Assembly (NCBI GenBank): GCA_002286855.1
Contig: NRSV01000065.1
Location: 124,001 to 188,000, forward strand
DNA from: Bipolaris cookei
Lineage: Eukaryota; Ascomycota; Dothideomycetes; Pleosporales; Pleosporaceae
Length of the DNA: 64,000 nt
Direction: 5' to 3'
Shown here: piece after piece, positions 11,360 to 23,757 of the stretch
Layout: the number at the start of each line of letters is the position of its first letter
How positions within the stretch are numbered: position 1 is the first letter of the stretch
The notes under the pieces: model-generated
The model's input: the letters and a program-made list of their open reading frames with translations, nothing else
Databases searched by the model: none
What the model was told of the DNA's origin: nothing
Program-made: the position numbers and the translations under genes

Positions 11360-14300
11360 TCACTTCTTCTTAGATCCCCTCCCACCCCTCGCACTCTTCT
11401 TCTTCCCCTTTGCAATCTCCGCGCCTCGCCTCCCTCCCGCAATCATCATTCGTACTTTACTAACAGGCACCACGCCCACAACCTCCGTCTCCTTCCATCT
11501 ACGAATCAGATCAATCTCCTTGGGCCAGATGCGCTCGACATCCTGACTATTCTTATCAACAATCTTGGCATCTTTACCTGCATTATCCCAGATGGCCAGT
11601 ACCTCTTTAACAGCTTTGCCGCGTTTGGTGGAACCAGGCTGCATTTTGGCCTTGTATTTGTAAGTCGAGAGGGCGGACCAAGGAGCACAGACTGGGATTG
11701 CAGAAATCAGCTCGTCATTTGGTAACGGGCGGCCAGTAAATGCATCGAGATTTTGCAGGTTTGTTTTTAGGACTTCGTCGCCTTCGTCATCGTCTTCGGC
11801 ATTTTCGAGTGCACGGAGACGGGCCTCTTCGGCAGCTTTACCCGCAGCTTGAGCACGAAGATGCTGTTCGCGCCGGCGTTGCTTGTCGGCTTGTGCTTGT
11901 TCTTCTTTTTGACGTTTCTCCTGTGCTGCGGCTTCAGCAGCTTGCTGGCCAGACCTGGAGCCTAAAAGCCGCATGGCCAGTTCACGATCTTCCTCGTCTT
12001 GTGCTGCATATTTCGCTGCCTGCTTTTTCGCCTTTGTACGTTTTCCACGTGGGAGGGGGGCATTCTTTTGCTTGTTCATCTGCGATGTAACAGTTCCATC
12101 CACCCTTGTAGGCGCCTTGGCGCTACCGCCTTCTGCGGAATCACCTTCATCTTGATCAGCCCCATCAGCTACAAGCACTGTATCAGACGGTACTTGGGGC
12201 AGCTCTGGAAGCTGACCCTTCCTCGCTAGGCGGCGCTCTCTTGCAGATAGTTTTCCACGTCCCTTAGACTTCGATATCGGCTCAGTATCAGCTATCGAGC
12301 CTTCATCTTCTGGCGGTTCTTCCTTCGCAACAACGGCATTCCTATCACCAGGTTCTGCATGCTCAGCACCCCTTCTACTAACCACACGCTCATCCTCCTC
12401 GTCAGGGTCTTCTTTAGCGTTCCTTGTTGAAGACTGAAGAGGATTACTCCTTGGAGCCGCAGCTTCGGACTCGGCATCACTCTCTTCAGTGTGTTCCATC
12501 TTCGCATCTGGGAAATCGTCTTCAGAGTCGGAGTTAATCTTTGCATCCGGGAACTCGTCATCATCGCTCTCATCAGTCTTCGTAACTGCTGCTTCTTTGG
12601 ATTCGTTCGCTGGCTCATCAGTCATCTCAGCAGCAGAAACTGCAGTCTCCTGCACCCGATGCTTGTGATGGTTCGCCTTGCTTGAATCACTGATTTCAAA
12701 CATGACTGCAAGCCCAACCACAAGTTGAGCTGGTGGCAAAAACTCCTTCTTTCCCTTGATATTGAACATGCCGGCAGGGAGAAATTCGCCCGTCTGTCCA
12801 GTTTTGCTGACTTGATCACTGCGGACCCACCATGCTGACATGACCGCCTTTGAGTCCCATGCATCAGATGTACATATACTGAGGTTTCCGGCTTGTGATA
12901 AGGTCGATGGTGGAATAGGAGCATCTGGCATGTCTGGTTTGTTCTTGATGATCATAGGCATGGCGCCTTTAAGATCCGCATGCACATACACGTCTCCCTT
13001 TCGCAGAAAACGACGGTATATGATCTCATTCTGCTGTGCGTCCTTGCCTCCGAGAACCAGGTAGCCGTCTGACGAGATGAAGTAGATGAACTTTTCGAAC
13101 CAATGCTGTTTGCGCACCGGCCGTAACACTTCCTTCTCTTGCTTCAGTCCTTTCTTTAGATCTTCAGCCACCTTTTTCTCGTGGCTTTTGAGCGCTTTTG
13201 TGGATGCTTGAAGGGTACGTCCTTCTTTGTCGGCAGCTGTCTTCTTTTGGTCGAAATACTCGGTAGAGTTGGCCCAGGCGCTTAAACCGAGATCAATGTC
13301 GATAGCTAGTTTCGGTCGTGCCACTGGCTTTGGCGGAGAAGTCTTTCTAGGGCGGTCGTCCTCCTCGTCAGTATCCTCACTCACAGAACTCGTCTCGTTG
13401 CCCTCATCTTCCTTTTCTCCGCCTTCTTCCCAATTTGTCTCGTTGAGAAGTAGGGTGATCGTATTCTCATGCAACTTGAGCGGTAATCTAATCAACTGCG
13501 CCACGGCGTTGCCAGAGTTTTGTTCGCGTTCGATCAAGCGCTCAATATCGACCCAATCCATGCCTTGTCTGATCAACCCGTTTACAGCTTCAGTGGCTTC
13601 GGTTACGCGATGGACATTTGCCAGGATTGCTTCTGCTTTGCGAAAGTTCAATTCTTGCACTTGCTGTAGTCCACCAATACGATCCTCATGTTCTTTGCGC
13701 GCTTTCTCTAGCTTCTTCTTGGCTTGTTGTTCGCGTTCTGTCAGTTTCGACTCAAGTTTCTGCCCTTCTATTGATGAAAAGAACTCGTCTACCGCTTTGT
13801 TGAAACCGTCAAACTCCATGAAAGTATAGTCGGTGTTCTCAAATTGCTGTGGTCGGAAAGGATGGAAGTCATCGTAGAGAAGACGCGATTTATCAGAAGA
13901 CTCGTCGTCGGGCTTTGAGGCTGAGGGATTGGGCTTTGCGAGAATATAGCCCTTGATCTGGTCGGTCTTTGTGATCTCATCTGTAATTTTTCTTGCGTCT
14001 TGTAGCACCTCAACTAGCTTTTCCACGAGCCTATCATCAGCAAGAACCTCTTCCGGTTTCAAGGACGAGTCATAGCTGGCAACATGAAGCGCATGATCGA
14101 CCAGTAAAGGAGGACATTCTGTGATAGAGACAGCGAGCGCTTTTCTTAGAGAATCCTTTCCTGCTTTCTTCGCCTTCTTTCCTGCTGGAACCGGCTGATC
14201 CTGTTGTTTGTCGACCGCCTTCTGTAGCGCTTGACGCACTCTCTCCTTGGTGAGCTCTGGGGCGCCACCATAATTTTGTCGCAAGGTAAGATTGTACTTC

Positions 14301-14858
14301 AAGCCAACTCTAAGTTTCTCGTGTTCCTCTCCCTCGTCCACGTTTCGCAGAAGCGACAGCACGTTGAGGTCGGCGTCGGTTAGGATGATGTTTCCGCCGG
14401 CGTAGAACTCTAGGTAGAGCCGGTACAGTCCGTCGGAGAACTGGAACTCCAGAATGCGATCAGTACCTATTTGGGAAATTGATGTGACACGCCTTGTCTT
14501 GAGATACTTGCGCAGTTTTGCGACAAAGCCCGAAGGGGCTGCAGCCGTAGTGCGCGCATACTCCGTGAGGTGGCAGCGGAAGCCTGAGTCGATGAGCAGC
14601 TGTTCGCGGTGATCGGGTTTGTGGAATTTGATGAGAAAGATTCTCTACAAATGTGTGGGTAAGTGGATATGCGTTGCACTGGTTGCGACATGCGTAGTAC
14701 ATACGGAGCTCAGATCGTAAACATTGGTGACTCTGAGAGAAGTAAGTTTGGCGGAGAGTTCATGGGCTATGACCTTGTAAGTCAATTAGTAAATGCTGTT
14801 TGCAGTGCAATTTGTGATAGCCCACCTTGACGTCCAAGCTGGAGAACCTCTGCTTCAT
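11360..14858 (-). CDS. RQC2: Rqc2/Tae2 (NEMF family), ribosome quality control factor
   Basis: Three exons (14858..14826, 14773..14705, 14644..11360) give 1128 residues. The first encodes only 11 residues, beginning MKQRFSSLDVK, the usual start of the family. Domains in order: NFACT-N (about 1-330), a coiled coil (about 320-400), an acidic linker, NFACT-R/DUF814 (about 544-690, with the VYVHADLKGA signature), a long acidic and Lys/Gln-rich linker, and NFACT-C/DUF3441 over the last 115 residues, ending in a Lys/Arg/Gly tail. In the family, Rqc2 binds peptidyl-tRNA-blocked 60S subunits, helps recruit Listerin/Ltn1 and directs CAT-tailing of stalled chains. Introns of 52 and 60 bp have donors GTGGGC and GTATGT. 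Length matches the family. Confidence 0.95.
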
Positions 14859-15206
14859 GGTTATGTGTCGTGTGCAGAGTCTGTGGTTAGTGGGGTTCGG
14901 GGATTGATGGTGGGATGCAGCGATGACGAAGGTGCTGAAGTAGCGCGATTGCAAGGGTCATGCAAAATGGACCTTTGTTCCTGGACCAACGCTTACTAAG
15001 GAATTTCTTAACGCCAGTACATATGTACAATTGTATCACAGCGGCCTGCCTATGGCGTCAGTGGAAGCAGAATACGGTCTTGATTAGGCCCTTTTTTGGC
15101 GTAATGCGCTACCCACTCTATCATGCAGCACGTCACGATTCATAGCATTCGCAAAGCGGCAACTGTATCCTCAACTCCAGCAACGCCATGCCCAAACCAA
15201 AGAAGC
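14859..15206. other. Spacer between tandem minus-strand genes
   Basis: These 348 bp should hold the 3' UTR of the zeta-COP gene and the promoter of the Rqc2 gene. No frame or motif of note was seen. Confidence 0.5.
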
Positions 15207-16024
15207 TCACAGGCCCTGCCGTATCCTCTCTGCAAGCTGCCTTTTGCCAAACTCCCACGCATTCAAGAAACCTTGTTCCGAAAGGTCAATGTTCTTCATC
15301 GACGTCATGTCTTGCGCCGGGGGCTTGCTGACACGCGAGGCGACAATGACGGGGTCGGTCTCGAGGATGATGCCGTCGTCTACCAATTCATCGATAGCGA
15401 GAGACTATTGTGGTCAGCCAATGGAGGAATGCGACATGCAAGCACGGGGATGCGTACCACGAGGTCATAGTTTTCGATAACAGTGCGCTTGTCAACCGAG
15501 TTCCTGCCACGTGTTAAACCGTTGCCCAATTCCAGTCTTTCCTGTGGCTACGTACTTGAGGAGGATGTTGAGCGAGTCTCTCAGGGCGAGGACGACGCTA
15601 GTCGGAATTAGCATTGGGCCAACCGTCTACACACTCGTTCGACATGACAGTACCTGTAGAGCAGAACCTCGTTCTCATCGGCGCTTCCCACCACATACAG
15701 CATTACATCCGACTCCATCTTGAATACAATGACTTTCTGGTCGTATAGTATAATGTCGGTCGTCTGCTTCGCTGTCTTCTCTGTAATAGGTGTCAGACCA
15801 ACATGGGCGCAGCATTGGCCTCGCAGGTACTACACACCAAGAAGTCCCTTCTCGAAAGCCTTCTGGTCCTTGACTGTCTTGTATGCAATCTGGCCGGGGT
15901 AGTCGCTCTGTTGACCGGTCGGCGGGTGAGGGTTGGAGTAGTACTTTGTCAAGATGCGGGAGCCATCGTCGATTGCGAGCACCAGAATCGCCTGGACACT
16001 GAAGAGAGAGAGGGGGCGCGACAT
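15207..16024 (-). CDS. RET3: Coatomer subunit zeta (zeta-COP)
   Basis: Five exons in only 818 bp (16024..15838, 15780..15654, 15597..15556, 15503..15458, 15404..15207) give 199 residues. The N-terminus has the family pattern FSVQAILVLAIDDGSRIL followed by KYY. The core then reads through the conserved FKMESDVMLYVVGSADENE, VVLALRDSLNILLK and IDELVDDGIILETDP segments. All junctions keep frame and use GT..AG. Zeta-COP is a small longin-like subunit of the F-subcomplex of the COPI coat, which drives Golgi-to-ER and intra-Golgi retrograde transport. Exons 3 and 4 are only 42 and 46 nt, so intron density is high. The gene is divergent from the mitochondrial-protein gene at 16251. Confidence 0.95.
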
Positions 16025-16250
16025 GGTGGGAGAGGTTTCTGTGTGCTTGGTCGTGTCAGGCGGTAATGGGGACAAGTAGTAGCTGGTGGATGGGGGGTTT
16101 TGGTAAGATAGGTGTCTGCTTGCGGAGAAGCGGCCAATCACGGAGGTCGTGGGCCCTGGGCTTAGCGTGCAGTCTGAACTTTTGACATGTCGGCGGGCGC
16201 ATCGTCGACATTCACTGTTCGCGTCATTATCCTGCTGCCACTCAGCCGAC
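16025..16250. promoter_or_regulatory. Shared divergent promoter region, zeta-COP / mitochondrial protein
   Basis: The two ATGs face away from each other with 226 bp between them, so both promoters and 5' UTRs must lie here. No TATA box is evident, as is common for fungal housekeeping genes. Confidence 0.55.
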
Positions 16251-18735
16251 ATGCACAAAATATCGAGAACGTCGCTGGCATCTCTCGTCTGTCCATTTGC
16301 GCCGTTCCTTGCACCTCGTCTCCTGCGCACCGTAATCCCTGCCGCCGCCGTCGCAACAACCTCACCATGCCCGCTCCTTGCCCGCCTTCAGAGGGCGACG
16401 TATGCGACGGCGAAGCAAGTCAAAAGCCCTTCACGAAAAGTTACGACGGAGAAAGGAAAGCGAATGCCTAGGAATCCACCCTCCACCGAAGCTGAAGCAA
16501 AAGTGAGTAGTACCGACTTCTTGGACTAGCACGCATATTGACGATTTTATTTAGACTGCCCGCCTAGTCAACCAATTCCGGAATGCCTGTGAAGCCCGCA
16601 ATGTCGAGTTGATCATGGAACTCTATCCGGCACTCATTGCAGCAAATCTCCTCGACAGCTATGACACCCGCCGCATTACACAAGCCTTGCATGTGCGCAT
16701 ACGGAACGAATATGTTCCCAGCAAGCGATCCGATCTCTTTCCCTTCGTTCAGCAAGTAGTTGGCGACATTCGAAGAGGCATTCTTCAGCCGCATCATTAC
16801 GCCTTCGTCCACCTTTTCGGCATATATAAGGACTGCGCGCGCTGGGATGAGGGGTACACGCTCTGGCAATGGCTAGTCCGGCAAGACGAGCGCTATGTGT
16901 CGCAGGCCGCTTACGGTGCTGCTATTGAGCTCATGGCATATGGCGGTATCATGAGACTGCCAGACCTGGAAGAACTGTACGCTGATGGACTGAAGCGCTT
17001 CCCTGGTACATTCGCAGAGTACCATCTGTCACCAGACGCAGTCATTCCCGACAGGACTCAACTCACTACCATTGCCGGCATTCCCACTATTCTGCTGCAA
17101 GGTATTCTCACTGCACGAATACTGTCTCGCGACTGGAAAAGGGCGTACCTGGCCTTGGACACTGCACTGCGCATTTTCCCCACCCAGACCCCCCCGCGCT
17201 ATTTTGAACTATTCATGACTGAGAGGCCTGTAAACGAGGCGTACACAGCATTCATGCTAGCTTGTCGTGCTGGCATATGCCTGAGACCGACCCACGTTAC
17301 TGCTCTCCTCACAAAACTGCGCGCTGCTATGGATGCGTCTCGTTCCATGACTGATCGCGTGATGCTCCTCCGGGCCATTGCAAACGCTATATATGGCTAT
17401 CTGGAAGCTGGTGGACAGCTTCAAAGTATCCATGTTGGCTCATTTCTCCGCTCTTTTGAGCTAATACTGCCTGAACCTACGGCTGATGAGGATTATGCTG
17501 GAGAAGCAGCAGAAATGCGCAACATCTTGGTGGTAACCGCCCACGAGATTGTATCAAACCTTATTCGGGCTGGCATGCTTCCTCAGATTCAGCCATTTGA
17601 AGCTCTCATCTCGATATCTGGCAAGCTACGTGTGCCAAATCTACTCAGCACTACCCTAGAAGACGTTCAAGCAGCCGGTCTTGAACTTGGGACAATCGGA
17701 ATTCGCAGCGTCGTCACATCTGCTGGCCTGCTCAAGAACAAAGATTTGATCGAAGAATATTGGCAGAAAATCGTCTCAACTGCGGAAAAGAACAGTATGA
17801 TAATACCCTTCGAAGACTGGATTACTTTCACAAAAGCCTGCCGAAGAGCCGACCATGCAGACTACTTCCGTAGCCAGTTGTTGAAGCTTCCACACGCTAT
17901 TACAGAGAGAATCGAACGTGCCATCATCCAGCAAATCGATCTACCAGAACTCCCATCTACCAGCCTAGACTCATACCAACCCATGACTCTTGAGCAACTG
18001 CAATCCGAACTTTCACTCCTCAAACCCCAAATGAGCAACATCGAAGCAGCCGTAATGTCCGGCCAACCACTCGATCTCCGCACAACCCCCTTCTATATGC
18101 ACATCGACTCCGGGTACCCCTCTCTCGGCACCGAAGAAGACCTACAGCAAATTTACGACAACTTTACAACCGACCCCCACCAGCCCCCGCCTCCACCGCC
18201 TGTAGACGGCTCCCCCATCCGCGCAGCCCTAAGCCCAACCGGCATACCCCTAGACGACCTCCGTTTCCGCAACTGGGTCACCATCCACGAAATGATGGAC
18301 TCAGCAGAATCTTACGAACTCGACCTCCAATGCGCCCTCGACGCCGCCATCAAAGCCGGCGAGCCCCTCAAGGGCGCACCCGAAATCCTCCGTCTACGCA
18401 AAGAAAACACCAAACTCCTTTCTGGCCCGGATTTAGCAACTAGAATTAGAGAACTGCGAACCAGTAATTCGGAGGCTACTAGGTTCTTCAGGAAAGTGGG
18501 GTCAGAAGGTCCGCTAGCTGAGGCGAATAGGAAAGAGGCGCAGATGAGGTTGCGCAAGCATGTGGCGAAGGATGAGGGCGAGAGTGTTATCTCTGGTGGA
18601 AAGGGGGCGCCCAGATTGGTGTATTATGTTGGGTTGGAATCGGATCAGGAAGCGCCTGGTGGATCTAGAGGGCGGGCTAAGATTCGGAAAGTGAAAATTT
18701 CGGATGGGAAGGGTGGAGATGGTATTGAGGAGTAA
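16251..18735 (+). CDS. Mitochondrial helical-repeat (PPR-like, Rmd9/CIA84-type) protein
   Basis: Two exons, 16251..16502 and 16555..18735 (intron 52 bp, donor GTGAGT, acceptor TTTAG), give 810 residues. The first 60 residues are rich in Arg, Ala and Ser with almost no acidic residues, ending around RLQRATYATAK, a typical mitochondrial presequence. The body is helical throughout. It contains paired-helix segments resembling pentatricopeptide repeats, for example around ELYPALIAANLL and DEGYTLWQWLVRQDE. A Pro-rich loop lies near residue 620 and a basic Gly/Lys tail ends the protein. Fungal proteins of this build, such as Rmd9 and CIA84, act in mitochondrial RNA stability or complex I assembly. 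Which of these applies is not decided by the sequence. Confidence 0.82.
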
Positions 18736-19017
18736 ATAGAGAATTGTGGTAGCAGTGATGGAAATCAGGGTCGTTCTTCTGCGAGCTCGAGTTGTTCATA
18801 AAGACGGATGTAGATAGATACCCTTTGTAAAAAAAAATGTATTATGAGTAAAAAAATATTGCACTGTATCCAAATACCTCCATTTTCAACGTCCCATACA
18901 TTCACATTAAAGGAAGATATCATAATCCCCCCGCCCAGACTACTCGTACGAGATCGTACCCTCAATTTTTTCTTCAAAGCGCAAAGCCAAGAGTAAAGAA
19001 AAAGACCTGCTCATATT

Positions 19018-21631
19018 TTACCCCCCAGTATTAAAATCAAACTGAAATTCGCCCTCATCTCCCAGCATACCCGGATCATACATTCCGTTTCCCGCCGTAA
19101 CGAGACCCTCAAACTGGCCCCAACTAGCCAGATCCGACCAGTCGAACAGATCAGGCCCGAACACGGGATGGTTGTACAGGGTATCCTGGAGACCTGGTAT
19201 CGAAGATTGATTCGCGGCGTCGGGCTGGGGTATGGGCTGGGGAAGTAGAGTGGAACGCTCGATGTCGAGGTTTGTACTTGATGAGGGGACCTGTGTAGGA
19301 TTAGCAATTCAGGCTCTATATAAGAAAAAGAAAAAGCGTTTCATTTCAACCTCTGTTGAAAACATACCTCATCCGCACCCTGTGCACCCACTGCTTCCAC
19401 TGGACTCAACAGCCTCGTGGATTGCCGTTCAGCCTCGACTCTCAGTTCCTCCAGCACGAGACAGTATCTGCGCGCAAGACAATCCGTATCTCGCACCGTT
19501 TCTAGCTGTTTCTGGCATGCAACACCCTTTTCGTAGTAGCCCTCGCTTTGGACGTTGTTTTTGACGCCGAGACCCTGCTGGATGCGATGGATGTACAAGA
19601 CGACGACGGCACAGAAGGCATAGTATTGTGTGAACCAGAAGGAGCGGAAGAGATTGGATGATGTGAAAACGTCGTTTACGACTCGGGTAATCGCCATGGC
19701 GGCTTCGAGGCAAGCAGTTATGTTGGGGGTTGTATCGTATGTTTTGTTTGGATTGGCGCCCCAATTAGGATGCGTGGGCATGTGCGTTAGGCTTGCAAAG
19801 TCTCTAAGTAAGAAGGGACGGTGGATAAGTAGGATCGCATGGTGATATGCTAGGTTCAAAACTGAGCGCTGACGTTGGAATATCGGGATTAATGATTGGC
19901 TTTCAATGCCCCCTTGTGGACTGGAGCCCGCTAGAAACCCAGATAGCGAATTACGCCATGCATGCAGATCTGCGGTGTATTTCGCTGAAAGTTCAATGCG
20001 CCTACCTAGGCTTGGAGGCCTAATGGAATAGAGGTCTCGAAGAACAAGGGATACGATTCGAGTTAGCTTGATATGCTCGACCGGGGCAGTCATGATGGAA
20101 TGGGCGTGTGGAGGGGTCGGCCTAATATACGATTGAAGGAGATCATTGTCATTAACGATGATTGGAAGTTCCTTTATATCAACATTAGCAAAGTTGAATG
20201 TCCCCAATGAAGAATAGTGCTTACCTGGTCAATGTCTTCATCTTTGAAAGTCCGCGGGCGACCGAGAGCAGCAGCGAGGTACTTATCAAGAGAGTACGCA
20301 CACCAAAAGACTCGTCTCCGACTTTCAAGCTCCACATAGTCGCTGGTTGTAGGGTCGCATCTCCTACCGCGATTCAAGCCGATGGCAAGCATCAAATGTG
20401 AGAGCGTGCCGAAAAGACTCCAGCAGTGGTTTATCCGTGACTGTGTTAGAAGGTAGAAGCACTGCAATAGCCGTGCTTGTACACTTGCCAGTCTGACAGC
20501 ACCACGTTCTTTCGATAGCTGGTGTTCAGATGCAAAGAAATAGCGGGCACTACGTCTCATTAGTTTGGCACCAAAAATCAGAAATAAGGCAAATCTCACC
20601 TATTCTCTTGTATAGTACTACCTGGAGGCATATAGGCTTGTGCTTGTGCAAAGACTACCATTAGGAGCGCCGCTTTTGCCTTACCATCTTCCCTACCTCT
20701 TATCTCGCCGAGCGTATCGTAAAACTCATCTAGCAACTTCTCAATACTTGGTCGATGCAAAAACCGGTGGGTGGGAGCAGCATAGTCAAAATACCGTTCT
20801 ACGAGCCTTTGTGCGTCAGACTTGGGTGGGAGGAAGAACAGAGATTGGTCAAATTCTGGCAGCGGAGCATCTCCAAATGTAAATATTGTCGAGTCATGTG
20901 AGAGTGAAGAGCTTTGATGAAGACGCCTCTGGATGCGGATAAGGAAGGATACGGCACTTGAAGAACCAACATAGTGGCCTTCTTGGTCTCTTTGCCCCCC
21001 TTGTGGTACAGGGGAATCTCTGGTAGAAGAACGGTTGGTATACTCGGTAGTCATATTGAGAGTGTTGGGATTGACATTGTTGGTATGAGTAAAGGCTGGT
21101 GCATCCATGGGAGAAGAGGGGCTTGGGTATATTCGTGGGTATTGTATCGCCGAAGTAGCTGGTTCTCCTGCTGCAGATGTCTCGGATGTTGAGATCTTTC
21201 TGCTCACTTGGATTTGTGGATCCAAGGCCATTGCAGCCTCGTCAACGATTACCGATGGAAGCCTTCCTCGCGTATACGATGCAGTGAATTCACAAGGCAG
21301 GCCTGACTTTAGACATAACGCGCACGGGCATCTCCCTGTGCACCTTACTTTTTTCCTGTATGGAATGTTAGTGGATGTACAAAGCACATCACGTGCACGC
21401 TGGTTATCTTCAAGCTCACTTCTTACATCGGTCACAAGCCCTACTGACCCTACTTCTTTCCTTCTCTTCTCTTCTCCTTTTTACGGTCGCCAATTTGCGG
21501 TCGCCCGAACCTGCATTGTTCGGTATGGCTGTCGCTGTGGCGTCAATGCTATTGGTAGACGTCCACGTGGACGACCCATGCCTCGAACTGTTGCCAGGGG
21601 AGTACCCCTGATGTGGGCTAACGTCCTCCAT
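19018..21631 (-). CDS. Zn2Cys6 (fungal-type) transcription factor
   Basis: Five exons (21631..21420, 21355..20600, 20549..20225, 20171..19368, 19290..19018) give 789 residues. The first intron cuts inside the zinc cluster. Splicing restores a canonical C-X2-C-X6-C-X5-C-X2-C-X6-C cluster with ligands C66, C69, C76, C82, C85 and C92, flanked by basic KRRREEKER. An extra cysteine, C80, lies within the loop. A fungal-specific transcription factor domain spans about residues 230-520, including the RRRVFWCAYSLDKYLAAALGR signature. The C-terminal exon is acidic and rich in Trp, Phe and Asp (FDWSDL, GEFQFDFN), like an activation domain. The target genes are unknown. It is divergent from the ENA gene, 2.1 kb apart. 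Confidence 0.92.
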
Positions 21632-23757
21632 AGTTCGAGATGTCAGAAAGGCTTGGTTATCAGACGTTTCCGAACGTTTAAAAGGCGGAATCAGGAGCTT
21701 CAGGGCAGGTCGGATAAGAGCTGTGAGAATAGCCGGATCTGCCGGAAAAACTGTGCACTAGGCCGGAAAGGGTATCAAGGGAACATGACTGTGCTACCAC
21801 CTGTACGAAGTCTTGAAGTTGTTACTATTTTGATCTAGATTCTACTCAATTAACTCAGTTGCAGTAGATTATTGTCGATTCAGAAGTGGCGAGTTCGGAT
21901 AAATACTACTGTACAGAGATATGCTTGTGTAAAACGCTACCTGCCATTCGCTGCGAGCTGTTCACAATCCAAAACGCAATCCTCAGTATTACTGGCGCAA
22001 CGATATATTACTTTACCAGAAAAATCACGCCGCACTTTGGTTAGGCAACATGAGAATTTCTTTGGTATGTGGGAGCATTTTAAACCATGTACTCATAACA
22101 AACATATCTCAACAAAATCGTTATTGTGTGCTGTTATCAGCAAATATTCTCATTTCTATCGTTAGTCAATAAAATAAGATAAGAGAGAAAGGAGTCAGAC
22201 CAAAAACTGAAGCGTATCGCGCATGCTTGTAGTAGACCTATCTGGAAGTCGTGCTGATATGTGATAGGGAGACAGATGACTTTGGTCGGAAATATGTCGG
22301 CTTTGCCCGCATTGAAACTTACTGTGCAAAGTATCTTTCAGCCATGAAATTCACAAAAACGCCGGAGATAGTAAGCACAGGACGAGGCAGATTCCGAACA
22401 AGGGTTAAATGCAGGGATGATGCTAACAGGCTTAGACGGACATAGAAGACGGTAAGAATTTTGCGATGCCCGGTCAAAACATGGTTCGATTCACCGAAAA
22501 CCCTACCGACGAAATGTTTTTTTAAGTTCCATACAGATGCCATCAGGGTAGTGCCTAAGGCATGCCAAGGTGTCGGATACTATAGGCCCATCTCTTGCGT
22601 GCTTGCCTAGGCTTGGTTGGAGCTGAGATAGTCTGGTGGGTACCCCCATGCCATTTCTTAGCGAGATGGTGTTGCCGAACAGCTGTCCAAACTTGGTTAT
22701 AATGCAGAGGTTATTCTTCAGTACAACACGTATAATACATAGTAGAGTGCTGCCTGAAGTAATGGTCCATCTCTTGAACCACACACGCGTTATGTTGGTA
22801 AGTGCCTAGAATATTCCGTAATCGAAATGGAAGGTGTGGAGTAGGAAGGACTCTACCATAAAGCCGTGGGTGGGGCTATCCAGTGGTTGTTGAGTCCCGT
22901 GACTATCAATGCACCCTTGGCACCGCAAGTCAAGCCACTGTGTGTATGTGAGTGGCAGGGAGGAAAACAAGAGGCCGCCTTGGTGCCAGACCTAGCGGAC
23001 ACCCTGGACAAAACCCGCCTGGCAAGTCGATAACAAGCTTCACCGTTGGACGAGAGCAGTGACGCGCCATCAGCTGCTTCTCTACGAACTGACTCTTGGC
23101 GCAGAATTCAATGCATCCAGCTCTTGGCCTAGAGGTTTGGTGAATGCTACTAGCAGGCTCTGCCGTTTGGTAGGCTTGGAAACCGACCCATATGACGTTG
23201 GCTCTGTGGCGTAAGTGTGGTTCTGGAGCGGATCTCGGCACCGGTGCGGGCACGCCGAGAGTTTAGTTGGGCTCGGCGGACAGTAAGCGAGCGGGAAGCT
23301 TGGCTCGCCCCAGTTTGCGCGCCACTCCATTCACCCTCCCTCCCGCCGGTGAACGCTCGTCACCAACCCCGCTGTCGTCATACTTGATAAAATCTCACAT
23401 CCAGAACATCCAACCCAGCTTCTGTTCAGGAGTATTGGGCGTAGTATCCATGGCCACACGCACCGTAAGATGGTGGGTGCCATGATGAGGCGGCTCTGAT
23501 GCACATGTAACGTATGTAGGTGAATGCATGCAGACATGCAGCTCATTGTTGGACAATGCCGACCCCGAAGGTGACGTCCTTGCACCGGCCCCAAGCTATC
23601 TCCAACCATGCCAAGATGTCGATATCGCACGGTTCTTGGCTTTCGCCATGTGTGTGCCGCTTGCATCTCTCCCCACGGGTGCTTAAAGGTAGCAGAGCCC
23701 CCGCAGCGGGAATGCTTGACTCTTTACTTTTCTTCTTAGCACCCAGAAGTACTCACA
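21632..23757. other. 2.1 kb divergent intergenic region upstream of ENA
   Basis: No gene is supported here. The left part (about 21.8-22.2 kb) is somewhat AT-rich. The right 850 bp carry a cluster of PacC-type hexamers, listed separately. Frames are short and domain-free. Confidence 0.5.
22916..23640. promoter_or_regulatory. Cluster of seven PacC-type GCCARG sites
   Basis: GCCARG or its complement occurs at 22916-22921, 23018-23023, 23095-23100, 23123-23128, 23299-23304, 23610-23615 and 23635-23640, all within 850 bp of the ENA start codon. GCCARG is the core site of the alkaline-response regulator PacC/Rim101, and fungal ENA pumps are known alkaline- and salt-induced PacC-pathway targets. 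About one site per kilobase is expected by chance over both strands, so the cluster is dense. Binding is inferred. Confidence 0.55.

Noticed and set aside
22478..22500. GGTTCGATTC, resembling a tRNA B box
   Set aside because: The flanking bases do not form a T-stem, and no A box or acceptor stem was found at the right distance.
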